A stretch of DNA of 56,350 nucleotides from Saprospiraceae bacterium (lineage in GTDB: Bacteria; Bacteroidota; Bacteroidia; Chitinophagales; Saprospiraceae). Positions 1 through 8,309 of the stretch are shown here, one piece after another. The stretch is from NCBI GenBank assembly GCA_025056735.1, contig JANWVR010000106.1, positions 1-56,350 of the forward strand, given 5' to 3'. Every line of letters begins with the position of its first letter. The first letter of the stretch is position 1. Below the pieces are notes generated by a model. It was not told the origin of the DNA. It did not search any database and saw nothing but the letters and a program-made list of their open reading frames with translations. A program made the translations under genes and the position numbers.

Positions 1-454
1 TTTCAAGGATTTTGTAAAAGTAATTGCTCCGATTCACCGTGTCGGGATACTCTTTGATGAACTCTACTTGAAGATCATGCGATAGTTTGATCAAAAAAGC
101 GCTTTTTCTGTACACGGTCGCGGCTATCGCAGCATAGCCACCATCGGAAGTTCGGATGATGTTTCCCCAGGCTTTGCTTGTAGCCAACAGGTCGCCTTTG
201 GCATCAAGAATGAAATTATGCGCAAGGACATTGCCAAACGTGTCTACTTTTACTACCGCGACACCTTGTTTCCAGTTTATATCGTCGTTAAAGCCAGTGC
301 CGTATCCCGCAATAGTATCGTTGTGTAAGACTATGTGCGTAAAATCCGCTTGTGGATAGGGCAACGCTTTGACGATATTGAAGGTGGTTCCCTGACCGTA
401 CAAGGCATAGGTGATGGGCCATAGAAGGGTAAGCAAAATGTTTTTTATGGTCAT
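1..454 (-). CDS. Secreted beta-propeller-like protein, 3' end cut by window edge
   Basis: An open frame runs from ATG at 454 down to the left edge of the window, so about 151 N-terminal residues are visible and the C-terminus is missing. The protein starts with a hydrophobic signal peptide (MTIKNILLTLLWPITYALYG). It continues with strand-rich segments of the kind 'D..GNV....LDAKGDL' and 'NIIRTSDGGYAAIA'. Such repeats are common in Bacteroidota secreted propeller proteins that end in a type IX sorting domain. Export is well supported; the exact fold and the presence of a sorting domain are inference, because the end is not in the window. No enzymatic motif is visible. The 594 bp upstream hold no other gene. 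Confidence 0.72.
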   Translation of the reverse strand, partial: MTIKNILLTLLWPITYALYGQGTTFNIVKALPYPQADFTHIVLHNDTIAGYGTGFNDDINWKQGVAVVKVDTFGNVLAHNFILDAKGDLLATSKAWGNIIRTSDGGYAAIAATVYRKSAFLIKLSHDLQVEFIKEYPDTVNRSNYFYKILE

Positions 455-1048
455 ATAGTCCAAATTTTATAGGCATTCCAGATGCCCGGAATTATTGTTT
501 TACAGTTGAGGCTCAGCAACTGTTCTGTTTTACGACCATAGAAATCCGAAGGGCCTGTTCGCTGTGCGGATGATCGAAATTTTTGTGAGCGCCCCCTTTC
601 CCGCCGTACGACCACTTAGGGAGTATGGACGGGAAAGTAAAGTTAGCGGAACAATGTTGCATTTCACCCTCATAATCAGTAGCAAAAGTACAGCCTTCAA
701 ACCAAAAATGCAAGAGCCTGAGCCCACTTTTTTTGCTGTTCGGCAACAAAACAGCACCCTCCCTCGAAGCATTTCTTTCACCGCAGAGGACGCCGAGGGC
801 CGCAGAGAAACCTGGAGCGCGTAGCGCCGCGAAAGGACGGGTGGAACACCCACGGGCAAGTGCGGGATGGCTTTGAAAGTCTGGACAAAAAGTTTTAAGT
901 TAATTTTATGTCCGCCTTTTTCAGACCACCCCTTCTCAGTATTCTCCGGGATAAAGGAAAAAATGAGAGGGACTATCTTGGAAAAAGTGGGCAAGGTTAG
1001 GTAAACCGCCCGACGAGCTGGAATTTCGCCCCGAAAACCAGCTCACGT
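455..1048. other. Gene-free stretch between the divergent secreted protein and coaD
   Basis: There is no convincing gene here. Open frames exist on both strands (the longest at 530-994, minus) but they have no recognisable protein character. The stretch holds a copy of the CGCAGAG-type intergenic repeat at about 773-806. No clear TAnnTTTG box was seen immediately before coaD. Confidence 0.6.
773..806. repeat. CGCAGAG-type intergenic repeat, copy 1
   Basis: The sequence contains CACCGCAGAGGACG, GAGGGC and CGCAGAGA in succession, a short-period repeat of (G/C)CGCAGAG. A related inverted version lies at 39,512-39,559. This type of sequence is found as dispersed intergenic DNA in many environmental bacteria; its role is unknown to me. 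Confidence 0.5.
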
Positions 1049-1513
1049 ATGAAGATAGCAGTTTTTCCTGGCTCTTTTGACCCCATCACCATTGGACACG
1101 TGGACCTCGTGCTGCGCGCCTTACCGCTCTTTGACCGGATTGTCGTGGCGGTAGGGGTGAACAGCGCCAAGCAGTACCTGTTTCCGTTAGAGCAGCGCTT
1201 AGAGTGGCTTCGCCAGGTCTTTGCACCGTATCCGAGCATTCAGGTGGATCATTTCCAGAAACTCACAGCCCACTACTGCCGGCGCATTGGCGCCCGTTAC
1301 TTGCTGCGTGGGCTGCGCAACGGTTCGGACTTTGACTACGAAAAGACCATATCTCAGATCAATCGCATCGTGGGCGGCGGCGATTTGGAGACAGTGTTTT
1401 TGATTTCTCAGCCAGGCATGTCGCACATCAGCAGCACCATCGTGCGAGAGATCATTATTGGGGGCGGCGACGCCTCGCCATTTTTGCCAAAAGAAGTCAA
1501 AATCAACGTTTAA
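1049..1513 (+). CDS. coaD: Phosphopantetheine adenylyltransferase
   Basis: CoaD transfers AMP from ATP to 4'-phosphopantetheine to give dephospho-CoA, the penultimate step of coenzyme A synthesis in the cytosol. The 154-aa length is normal for the bacterial family. The nucleotidyltransferase signature is clear near the N-terminus (GSFDPITIGHVD, residues 8-19, with the TxGH motif ending at H17). RGLRNGSDFDYE follows around residue 88. The C-terminal ISSTIVREI, which contacts ATP in this family, is also present. The start at 1049 places the conserved MKIAVFPGSFDP at the N-terminus. pruA follows after 4 bp, so the two are probably co-transcribed. Confidence 0.96.
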   Translation: MKIAVFPGSFDPITIGHVDLVLRALPLFDRIVVAVGVNSAKQYLFPLEQRLEWLRQVFAPYPSIQVDHFQKLTAHYCRRIGARYLLRGLRNGSDFDYEKTISQINRIVGGGDLETVFLISQPGMSHISSTIVREIIIGGGDASPFLPKEVKINV

Positions 1514-1517
1514 CGCT

Positions 1518-3149
1518 ATGTCTGACGCTATTTTTTCCCTTCCTCATCCTATCAACGAGCCGGTGTTGACCTATGCGCCGGGTACTCCGGAGAGAGCCGA
1601 ATTGAAAAAAGCCCTTGCTGATCTGAAATCGGTCGAGCGCGATATTCCCATGTACATCGGCGGCCAGCACGTTTACACCAACGAGCAGCGCCGCATTTGC
1701 CCGCCGCACGAGATCAAGCACACGCTGGGTTACCATTCGGTAGGCACAGCCGAGCACGTACAGGTGGCTATCGAGGCGGCGCTCAAAGCCAGACCTGCCT
1801 GGGAAGCCATGCCCTGGCAGGAACGCGCCGCTATTTTCTTGAAGGCAGCCGACCTGCTGACCGGCCCCTATCGCGCACGCATGAACGCTGCCACCATGCT
1901 CTGCCAGAGTAAGAACGCATTCCAGGCCGAAATTGACGCCGTATGCGAATTGGCGGACTTCTGGCGCTTCAACGCCTGGTTTATGCAGGAAATCTACCAG
2001 CAGCAGCCTATCAGCTCGCGCAACACCTGGAATCGGATGGATTGGCGACCGTTGGAGGGCTTCGTGTTTGCTCTTACGCCGTTCAACTTCACCTCCATCG
2101 CTGGAAATCTACCTACCGCTCCTGCTATTCTGGGAAATGTAGCCGTCTGGAAGCCCGCCGAGTCGCAGATTTACTCTGCCGCCGTCATTATGGAGGTGCT
2201 TGAGGCCGCCGGACTGCCCCCCGGCGTGGTCAATCTCGTTTACGTGAGTGGCCCAACGGCTGGTGAAGTGATCTTTAAGCATCCGCAATTTGCAGGCCTG
2301 CACTTCACGGGTAGCACGGGCGTCTTCCAGCGGCTCTGGAAAACCATCGGCGAAAACATTGCCACCTATCGCTCTTACCCGCGCATCGTGGGTGAAACCG
2401 GGGGCAAAGACTTTGTCGTGGCCCATCACTCTGCCGATCCTAAGGCCTTAGCTGTGGCCCTCACGCGCGGGGCCTTCGAGTATCAGGGCCAAAAATGCTC
2501 TGCCGCCTCGCGCGCCTATATCCCTCAATCGCTGTGGCCAAAAGTGGAAGAATATCTCTTAGATGACCTGCAAAGCATCAAAATGGGCAATCCAGAAGAC
2601 TTTACCAACTTCTTCAATGCCGTCATTGACGAAAAGGCTTTTGATAAGATTACCAGTTACATTGCCGAGGCTAAAAAGTCCGACAAAGTGCGCGTGCTTT
2701 TTGGTGGCAACTACGATAAATCAGAAGGTTATTTCATCGAACCCACTGTGCTGCTCACCTCCGACCCGCACTACGTTACCATGTGCGAAGAAATCTTCGG
2801 GCCGGTGCTAACGCTCTACATCTACGACGATAATCAGTATGCCGAGACGCTCGACTTGGTAAACAATACCTCGCCCTATGCGCTTACGGGTGCTGTTTTT
2901 GCGCGTGATCGGGCAGCCTTGGCGCTGGCAGATGAAAAACTGCGGCACGCGGCGGGCAACTACTACATCAACGACAAACCCACTGGGGCTGTCGTAGGGC
3001 AGCAGCCCTTTGGCGGTGGGCGCGCTTCGGGCACCAACGACAAGGCCGGTTCTGTGCTCAACCTTTACCGATGGCTTTCACCGCGCTCCATCAAGGAAAA
3101 CTTCGTGCCGCCCACCGATTACCGCTATCCGTTCATGCTCGAACCGTAA
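1518..3149 (+). CDS. pruA: L-glutamate gamma-semialdehyde dehydrogenase (P5C dehydrogenase)
   Basis: This NAD-dependent aldehyde dehydrogenase oxidises glutamate semialdehyde, the hydrolysis product of pyrroline-5-carboxylate, to glutamate in proline catabolism. The 543-aa protein has the single-domain architecture and length of the eukaryote-like ALDH4 group rather than the bifunctional PutA form. Visible motifs are LTPFNFTSIAGNLP and VWKPAES (cofactor binding), FTGSTGVF, GETGGKDF (general-base Glu), GQKCSAASR with catalytic C327, and EEIFGPVL. A longer in-frame start at 1458 would overlap coaD. ATG 1518, 4 bp after the coaD stop, gives the family-typical N-terminus and was chosen. No putA-type proline dehydrogenase is in the window. 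Confidence 0.96.
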   Translation: MSDAIFSLPHPINEPVLTYAPGTPERAELKKALADLKSVERDIPMYIGGQHVYTNEQRRICPPHEIKHTLGYHSVGTAEHVQVAIEAALKARPAWEAMPWQERAAIFLKAADLLTGPYRARMNAATMLCQSKNAFQAEIDAVCELADFWRFNAWFMQEIYQQQPISSRNTWNRMDWRPLEGFVFALTPFNFTSIAGNLPTAPAILGNVAVWKPAESQIYSAAVIMEVLEAAGLPPGVVNLVYVSGPTAGEVIFKHPQFAGLHFTGSTGVFQRLWKTIGENIATYRSYPRIVGETGGKDFVVAHHSADPKALAVALTRGAFEYQGQKCSAASRAYIPQSLWPKVEEYLLDDLQSIKMGNPEDFTNFFNAVIDEKAFDKITSYIAEAKKSDKVRVLFGGNYDKSEGYFIEPTVLLTSDPHYVTMCEEIFGPVLTLYIYDDNQYAETLDLVNNTSPYALTGAVFARDRAALALADEKLRHAAGNYYINDKPTGAVVGQQPFGGGRASGTNDKAGSVLNLYRWLSPRSIKENFVPPTDYRYPFMLEP

Positions 3150-3179
3150 GGCGCCTGCACTTTATAAGTTAAAAATAAC

Positions 3180-3213
3180 ATCGGCTGGCTATTCGGAAGA
3201 AGAGCCAGCCGAT
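3180..3213. terminator. Bidirectional hairpin between pruA and rplS
   Basis: A perfect 11-bp inverted repeat, ATCGGCTGGCT (3180-3190) and AGCCAGCCGAT (3203-3213), sits between the convergent ends of pruA and rplS. On the minus strand it is followed by a T-rich tract (complement of AAAAATA), so it should terminate rplS best. Confidence 0.8.
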
Positions 3214-3243
3214 ATAGTTCAAAGAAAAAGTAGGGTGCTGCGA

Positions 3244-3642
3244 CTATTCCTCGTTAGACGCCGACGAAGCCGCGTTCGACGTTCCGAAGGATTTCAGCTC
3301 CTTGATGCGCGCCTTCTTGCCCACTAAGTTGCGCAAGTAGTACAGGCGCGCGCGACGCACACGACCGCGCTTGATCACCTTAATCTCAGCAATATTCGGA
3401 TTGGAAAACGCAAAAATGCGCTCCACGCCCACGCCGTGCGAAATTTTACGCACCGTAAACGTGCGCGTCAGGCCGTGGCCCTTAATCTGAATGACATCGC
3501 CGCGAAAGTCCTGCTCGCGGGTCTTCTCGCCTTCGCGAATGCGATAAGTAACCACGATGGTATCGCCCGCCTTAAAGGCCGGAAACTCTGGCTTTGTCAG
3601 CAGCGCCTCGTGCACTATCTTGATAGCGGTTTGCTCGTTCAT
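3244..3642 (-). CDS. rplS: 50S ribosomal protein L19 (bL19)
   Basis: bL19 binds at the 30S/50S interface of the ribosome. The 132-aa product contains the KOW-like core PAFKAGDTIVVTYRI (residues 20-34), FRGDVIQIKG, FTVRKISHGVGVERIF and KRGRVRRARLYYLRNLVGKKAR, all diagnostic of L19. It carries a roughly 15-residue Ser/Ala/Glu-rich C-terminal tail beyond the usual ~115 aa, common in Bacteroidota. The start at 3642 (MNEQTAIKIV) was preferred over an in-frame ATG at 3711, because the shorter form matches the family and lies 36 nt downstream of a good promoter box. Confidence 0.96.
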   Translation of the reverse strand: MNEQTAIKIVHEALLTKPEFPAFKAGDTIVVTYRIREGEKTREQDFRGDVIQIKGHGLTRTFTVRKISHGVGVERIFAFSNPNIAEIKVIKRGRVRRARLYYLRNLVGKKARIKELKSFGTSNAASSASNEE

Positions 3643-3677
3643 GACTCGAGAAATACTTCGATTCAAAAATTGAGCGG

Positions 3678-3707
3678 CAAAGGTACATCGAGGCCGACGA
3701 AAAGCAA
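3678..3707 (-). promoter_or_regulatory. Bacteroidota-type promoter of rplS
   Basis: Reading the minus strand, TTG (complement of 3705-3707) is separated by 19 nt from TACCTTTG (3678-3685), matching the -33/-7 consensus of the primary Bacteroidota sigma factor. The rplS start codon lies 35 nt downstream. Confidence 0.72.
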
Positions 3708-3794
3708 GCATTCCGGGAAAATTTTCGACGGTTTTTTTGACGCTAAACCTCGCTCATGTTTAGTTTTAAGCGGACGGTGGGAAGTGCCCCTACC

Positions 3795-6212
3795 TCAGGA
3801 GCGCAGTTGCACACGCAGCAGTTGTGCCAATTGTTCGAAGGCTGTTTTCCATTCCTCGTTAATGAATTCCCATTCGCCTTTTCGATAGCCTTTGGTTACC
3901 AAATAAAACAGGTTTTGGCTGCGCCAGATGTCGGGCTGGAGGTTCATGTCTTGCAAGGCCTTTAGCGTTTCAATGAGCCAGAGCACGCGCCCGATGGGTG
4001 GGTGTTCGCGGTGGAGGCGGCGAATCTCGCGGTGGATGCGTTGGCTGGCGGCGTGTAAAACAGCCTCTTCATCGGCCAGTTTGATACTCCAATTGCGCAG
4101 GTCTTGCGCGACGCGCTGGAGGGTTTGAATGGAAGAGGTATGGTTATTGGCAAAGAAGCGCAGTAGCTCGTTGTTTAATACATAGGCAGCAATGCTTTTC
4201 CAGGTGTCGGGAACAGGCAAGCCAGCGTCTTGCAGGCCGACAATGACCTGATAGTTATCGTTGAAAACGTTACGCAAATTGACCTCGGCCAATTGGAGGC
4301 TTTGGGCGGTAATGGCGCGCATAATGCGAATTTTTTCATCGGCGAAGAGGGTAGTGATCGAAAACCGCTGGGCGCCGATGAACTCTTGCTGCAATTGAAT
4401 GACTGTGCCTAAGTCAGCTTTACGGAAGGCCTCGACGATTTGCTGGCGAATGCTCTCGAACTGAGAACGCGGAATGGCATCGCTGATATGACCGAGAACG
4501 TGCTGCTGCCCCAGATAGAGCGCAGAGAAGGCATATGCCAATTCGGCCTGTGTGAGCAGTGAGCGTATGCGCAAGCGCCCGATGGCTAAGCGCGGCGTAC
4601 CTGCTTCGATGCGCTCGAAGGTCTCTACGTAGGCCGAGTAGTTGTGCAGATTCATTTGCTCGGGCGCTTCTTCAAACAGTGAAGCCACGGCGAAGTGGGC
4701 TGCCACGCGTTCCAGAGTGATACGGTTAGGCACAACGTTTTGCTGGTAGCTGGCCGCGCCGTCGGCATAGCGATTGCTGGGCGCCCGATGCAGGCGTCGC
4801 TCGAATTCTTCATGCAGGTTAAGCCCTGTGGTCTCCTGGGCGTAGTCCATGGCACGCAGCGCATACTGGAGAATCTGGTGTGTCTCTATGCCCGATATTT
4901 CATCAAAAAACCAGCCGCAGCTGGTGTACATAAGCATCGCGAAGCGCTGCATTTCGAGCAATCGCAAGGCGGTTATCTGCTCCAGCTCGCTTAGGCCGCG
5001 CCGCGCATGCTTTTGGAAAAAGGCGCTGCGTGTTTTATCGGTGCGACTCAGTACGACTTCGATATAGTCGTTTCGGGCTTTCCAGGGGTCTTTGAAGAAG
5101 CGTCCGGCCTCGCGTTCGTAGGCCGGCGCAAGCTGGTCGCGCACGTAGTCAAGCGCCTCGCGCAGCGGCCTTCGCCATCGTTGATGCCATTCGGGGTGTG
5201 CGCCGGTGTTGCAACCGCAGTCGCTTCGCCAGCGCTCTACGCCATGCGCACAACTCCAGGAGGTGTTTTCCTGGATTTGCACCTCCCACTCTGGGGGAAA
5301 CATTTCCAAGTATTGGCCGTAATTGGTCAGCGCGGCCTTTCCACTGGCCTCGATGTCGTTTAGAGCAGCGGCTAAGGCCATTTCGCCGAAGCGGTGATGG
5401 TGGCCATAAGTCTCCCCGTCGGTGGCAATGTGGGCCAATTGAGGCCTATCGGAGTTGTCTAAAAGCCCGAGCAAGCGCCCGGCAAATGCCTGGCCGTTGT
5501 TGAGCAAGTGCTCGAAGGCTACGGCCTGCGACACCGGTCCATGGTAGAAAAACAAAGCGATGCGTCGCCCGCTGGGCAGCGGACACCAATAGGGCTGGCT
5601 GGTGTCTAAGGTGCTGGCATTCACGGGCTGCCAGGCGTCTTCGCCGATGCGTCGCACTGCCGCCGCCTGGTGGGGCGCCAAAAGCGTGAACTGGATGCCA
5701 TGGGCCGCCAATACCTCCAGCGTTTCTACATCCACGGCCGTCTCCGGCAGCCACATACCCTCTGGATGCCGCCCAAAGCGATGCTCAAAGTCGCGCACGC
5801 CCCAGTACACCTGGGTTACTTTGTCGCGATAATTGGCCAACGGCATAATCAAGTGGTTATATGCCTGCGCCAACGCATTGCCGTGCCCGCCATGACGCTG
5901 CTGGCTGACCCGGTCGGCTTGCAAAATGAGTGAATACGTTTCCGGGTCGTTGACTTCTAACCAGGTGAGCAGCGTAGGGCCGAAGTTAAAGGAAATGCGG
6001 TTGTAGTTATTTCGAATTTTAATAATCCATCCGTTCGCATTTAGTATGCGCGCTGCTGCATTAGGCGCATAGCACTCAAAGTTAATGCGCTCGTTCCAGT
6101 CGTGGTAGGGGCGGGCGCTTTCTTGCTGCTCTACCACTTCCAACCAGGCATTCTCTCGCGGAGGCTGATAAAAATGTCCGTGCACGCACACGTATTTCTT
6201 TCGCTTGCTCAT
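3795..6212 (-). CDS. Glycoside hydrolase family 57 protein with DUF3536 domain
   Basis: The 805-aa protein begins with a GH57 catalytic domain: HGHFYQPPREN (residues 11-21) is the family's first motif, WLPETAVDVETL contains E157, and ATDGETYGHHHRFGEM contains D265, the expected acid/base Asp. After about residue 330 the protein continues into the long alpha-helical region found in the DUF3536 subfamily. GH57 enzymes act on alpha-1,4-glucans (amylase, 4-alpha-glucanotransferase, branching activity), but the substrate of the DUF3536 branch is not established, so I assign only the family. There is no signal peptide, so the protein is cytosolic. ATG 6212 (MSKRKKYVCVHGHF) fits the family start better than 6275. 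bshC lies 82 bp upstream in the same direction and may share the transcript. Confidence 0.88.
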   Translation of the reverse strand: MSKRKKYVCVHGHFYQPPRENAWLEVVEQQESARPYHDWNERINFECYAPNAAARILNANGWIIKIRNNYNRISFNFGPTLLTWLEVNDPETYSLILQADRVSQQRHGGHGNALAQAYNHLIMPLANYRDKVTQVYWGVRDFEHRFGRHPEGMWLPETAVDVETLEVLAAHGIQFTLLAPHQAAAVRRIGEDAWQPVNASTLDTSQPYWCPLPSGRRIALFFYHGPVSQAVAFEHLLNNGQAFAGRLLGLLDNSDRPQLAHIATDGETYGHHHRFGEMALAAALNDIEASGKAALTNYGQYLEMFPPEWEVQIQENTSWSCAHGVERWRSDCGCNTGAHPEWHQRWRRPLREALDYVRDQLAPAYEREAGRFFKDPWKARNDYIEVVLSRTDKTRSAFFQKHARRGLSELEQITALRLLEMQRFAMLMYTSCGWFFDEISGIETHQILQYALRAMDYAQETTGLNLHEEFERRLHRAPSNRYADGAASYQQNVVPNRITLERVAAHFAVASLFEEAPEQMNLHNYSAYVETFERIEAGTPRLAIGRLRIRSLLTQAELAYAFSALYLGQQHVLGHISDAIPRSQFESIRQQIVEAFRKADLGTVIQLQQEFIGAQRFSITTLFADEKIRIMRAITAQSLQLAEVNLRNVFNDNYQVIVGLQDAGLPVPDTWKSIAAYVLNNELLRFFANNHTSSIQTLQRVAQDLRNWSIKLADEEAVLHAASQRIHREIRRLHREHPPIGRVLWLIETLKALQDMNLQPDIWRSQNLFYLVTKGYRKGEWEFINEEWKTAFEQLAQLLRVQLRS

Positions 6213-6294
6213 GGCGCTGACTTGCGGATGGCAAACATCTGTAAAGTTGAGTGACAGTGCCGAAAGGCTGTCCAATTTTTTTTAAAATCGGGCT

Positions 6295-7884
6295 TCAAGT
6301 GTCCTGCAACAACACAAAACCTGGCTCGAAGGGCGTCAGATGTTCCATCAGGGTTTCTATAAATTGCTCGCCGTATTTGAGGTAGTACGGGATGAAGTTG
6401 TCCACACGCTCCTGCAGTTGCCCGCCGGGAAAAAGCTTGTCGCGTAGGGCGCGCAGTTGCCCGATGGCGATGTCATGCTTTTGCTTCTCGGCCCTCAGCA
6501 GTCGGCCTTGCCAGTGTTCGATTTGACCGGCTGCCTTGACCGCGTCGGCGCGCACGGCGCTTTCTAAAGTAGGGTCAATGGCTTTGGCTCGCCGGGCGAT
6601 GCGCTCGTAGAGGGCCCGGAGTTCGGCAATTTCCGTGCTTAAATCCACGCTGGCATCGGCTCGGGTGGCTACAAAGTCGCGCACCAGAGTGTCGGGGTCG
6701 TCGAAATAGCGTTGAGGTGGAAAGGCAAACTTGAGCGAGCGTTTGAGAGCATCCTTATCAAACCACAGCACCGAATGGCGTCGAACGAGCATAGGGTAGG
6801 GCACGCCGTAGTGCTCAAAAAGTGAACGCCGCTCTAGCCAGTAGGCCAATTCACCGCCGCCACCCACGTAGGCTAAATTGGGCAGCACCATCTCCTGGTA
6901 AAGCGGGCGCAGTACCACGTTTGGGCTGAAGCGTTCCGGATATGCCTCTAATTCGGCAAGCAGGACATCGCGGCTAAACGCTAACGGCGTATTGAGCACT
7001 CGATAGGTATCGCCCTCCTGCACGATGCGCTCGCGGCTACCTTCTTGCAGGTAAAAAAGGTTGATAACGCGCGGCGGCGCTTGTTCTTTGAAGCCCAGGG
7101 CGCGCAGCCGCTCCAGCGTCTCGCTCACTAAGCGATGGGCCGTCTGGTTCAGCAGTTCGTCGCGCATCACTGAAAGGAAGTGGCGCTTCAGGCGGGCATC
7201 GCTCAGGTCGGCCACTACGAGGCCGTAGCGTCCGAAGAGGCTATTCAACAAGGCGCGGGTAGACTCGGCGAACGTGGGCTGCTTCTGATAAGCGGCGCAT
7301 ATCATCTGCCAGAGCTGGCGCGCCAGCTCGCTATCGCCCAGGATGGGGCGCAGCGCTTCCAATACTGGCTGCAGCGTCCGGGTAGGTAAGCGTCCCACAG
7401 GGCCACCCATGCCCGGCTCCCAGCGCAGCTCACGACCAAAAAGCCGCACATGGTTCAACTCCTCTAAGTCGTGGTCTTCACTGCCCAGTACGAATACCGG
7501 CACAATGCGATGCCCCAGGCGGCGTTCGGCTACCTCAGCCAATCGTATGGTACTGATGGCTTTATACAAAAAATACAGGGGCCCCAGCAGCAATGTGGGC
7601 TGGTGCGCTGTGGTTATGCAAAAGGTACGATCGCCCTGCAGCGCCTCGATGTTGGCCAATACTCGCTCGCTGGTTGGTACACGGGCATATTGCTCGGCCA
7701 GCACCGCAGCCAGTACCTCGCGCGGCACAGCAGCACCCGAGCGCGCCGTAAGCACATCAGGAAGCCGGTCCAACGTCGGTTCCCAGCAATAAAACGGCCG
7801 TAGTTCCGTCGCTCCCTCCGCATACGCTACATCCGTGCGCGACAGCTGCGGAACGGCAGAAAACGGTATCAACACTTTGTGCAT
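6295..7884 (-). CDS. bshC: Putative cysteine ligase BshC (bacillithiol biosynthesis)
   Basis: BshC is assigned the last step of bacillithiol synthesis, joining cysteine to GlcN-malate to form this glutathione-like thiol. The 529-aa length is typical. Recognisable family segments are TTAHQPTLLLGPLYFLYKA (around residue 95), VFVLGSEDHDLEELNHV (around 133) and the helical C-terminal region ending in PYYLKYGEQFIETL. The protein is cytosolic. No bshA or bshB lies nearby, which is usual in Bacteroidota, where the three genes are scattered. The start at ATG 7884 (MHKVLIPFSAVPQLS) is unambiguous. A divergent 425-bp stretch separates it from the next gene. Together with the MsrA lipoprotein gene it hints at an active thiol-redox economy. 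Confidence 0.92.
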   Translation of the reverse strand: MHKVLIPFSAVPQLSRTDVAYAEGATELRPFYCWEPTLDRLPDVLTARSGAAVPREVLAAVLAEQYARVPTSERVLANIEALQGDRTFCITTAHQPTLLLGPLYFLYKAISTIRLAEVAERRLGHRIVPVFVLGSEDHDLEELNHVRLFGRELRWEPGMGGPVGRLPTRTLQPVLEALRPILGDSELARQLWQMICAAYQKQPTFAESTRALLNSLFGRYGLVVADLSDARLKRHFLSVMRDELLNQTAHRLVSETLERLRALGFKEQAPPRVINLFYLQEGSRERIVQEGDTYRVLNTPLAFSRDVLLAELEAYPERFSPNVVLRPLYQEMVLPNLAYVGGGGELAYWLERRSLFEHYGVPYPMLVRRHSVLWFDKDALKRSLKFAFPPQRYFDDPDTLVRDFVATRADASVDLSTEIAELRALYERIARRAKAIDPTLESAVRADAVKAAGQIEHWQGRLLRAEKQKHDIAIGQLRALRDKLFPGGQLQERVDNFIPYYLKYGEQFIETLMEHLTPFEPGFVLLQDT

Positions 7885-8153
7885 ATGCGAAGGAAAAGGG
7901 CTCCAGGTTAGAAAAATGACTCACAGGCAGGCAAAACAACCACCTGTAGGGTTTGTTCTACAAAAAAATTAAGGCTCGACAGACGCGCAACGGCAGCAGT
8001 GCAAAACATCCAGCGCCTGCAAACCGCAAAAGCGCGGCCTTCGGCCCTGCCAAAACATGCAAGAGAGGATGTATCCAGCCCGCTCTCAGCCATTCCTCCA
8101 ATCTTGCGAAAACGTTGTGCAGGCAAAATTCCGATTAATTGAAGCAACTCCGA

Positions 8154-8232
8154 TTTTTCATTTTCCACCTTCCATTTTCCATTTTTCCCTCTCCATTTTT
8201 CATTTTTCACTTTCCACTTTTCACTTTTCATT
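8154..8232. repeat. Degenerate ~10-bp tandem repeat (CCATTTTTC/CACTTTTC type)
   Basis: About eight imperfect units of the form (T)CCA(T/C)TTTTC run head to tail. The minus strand reads as GAAAAATGG/GAAAAGTGG units, which translate to K/E/W/N-rich frames. The array ends about 20 bp before the -7 box of the downstream gene and so overlaps its -33 region. Unit number is likely to vary between strains. Confidence 0.75.
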
Positions 8233-8251
8233 ACAATAAGCGCCGTCTGCC

Positions 8252-8259
8252 TACTTTTG
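8252..8259 (+). promoter_or_regulatory. -7 promoter box TACTTTTG
   Basis: The box is an exact match to TAnnTTTG, located 50 nt before the ATG at 8310. The -33 region is formed by the end of the degenerate repeat (TTTTCATTACA). Confidence 0.6.
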
Positions 8260-8309
8260 CGACGCCTGAGTTTATCCATTTAACAAAAGCATCACTTAAC
8301 CACCACTCT

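Larger units (their letters stand above)
7885..8309. other. Divergent intergenic stretch with degenerate tandem repeat
   Basis: This is the 425 bp between bshC and the dehydrogenase at 8310. It contains a pyrimidine-rich degenerate repeat (8154-8232) and a TACTTTTG promoter box (8252-8259). The open frames that run through it owe their length to the repeat and are not believable genes. Confidence 0.6.

Noticed and set aside
530-994. 154-codon open frame on the minus strand in the first intergenic stretch
   Set aside because: Composition is unlike a protein, no family resemblance, and it crosses a dispersed repeat; other frames are open in the same place.
7908-8279. 123-codon minus-strand frame upstream of the dehydrogenase
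   Set aside because: Its K/E/W/N-rich start is simply the translated degenerate repeat, and it covers the promoter.
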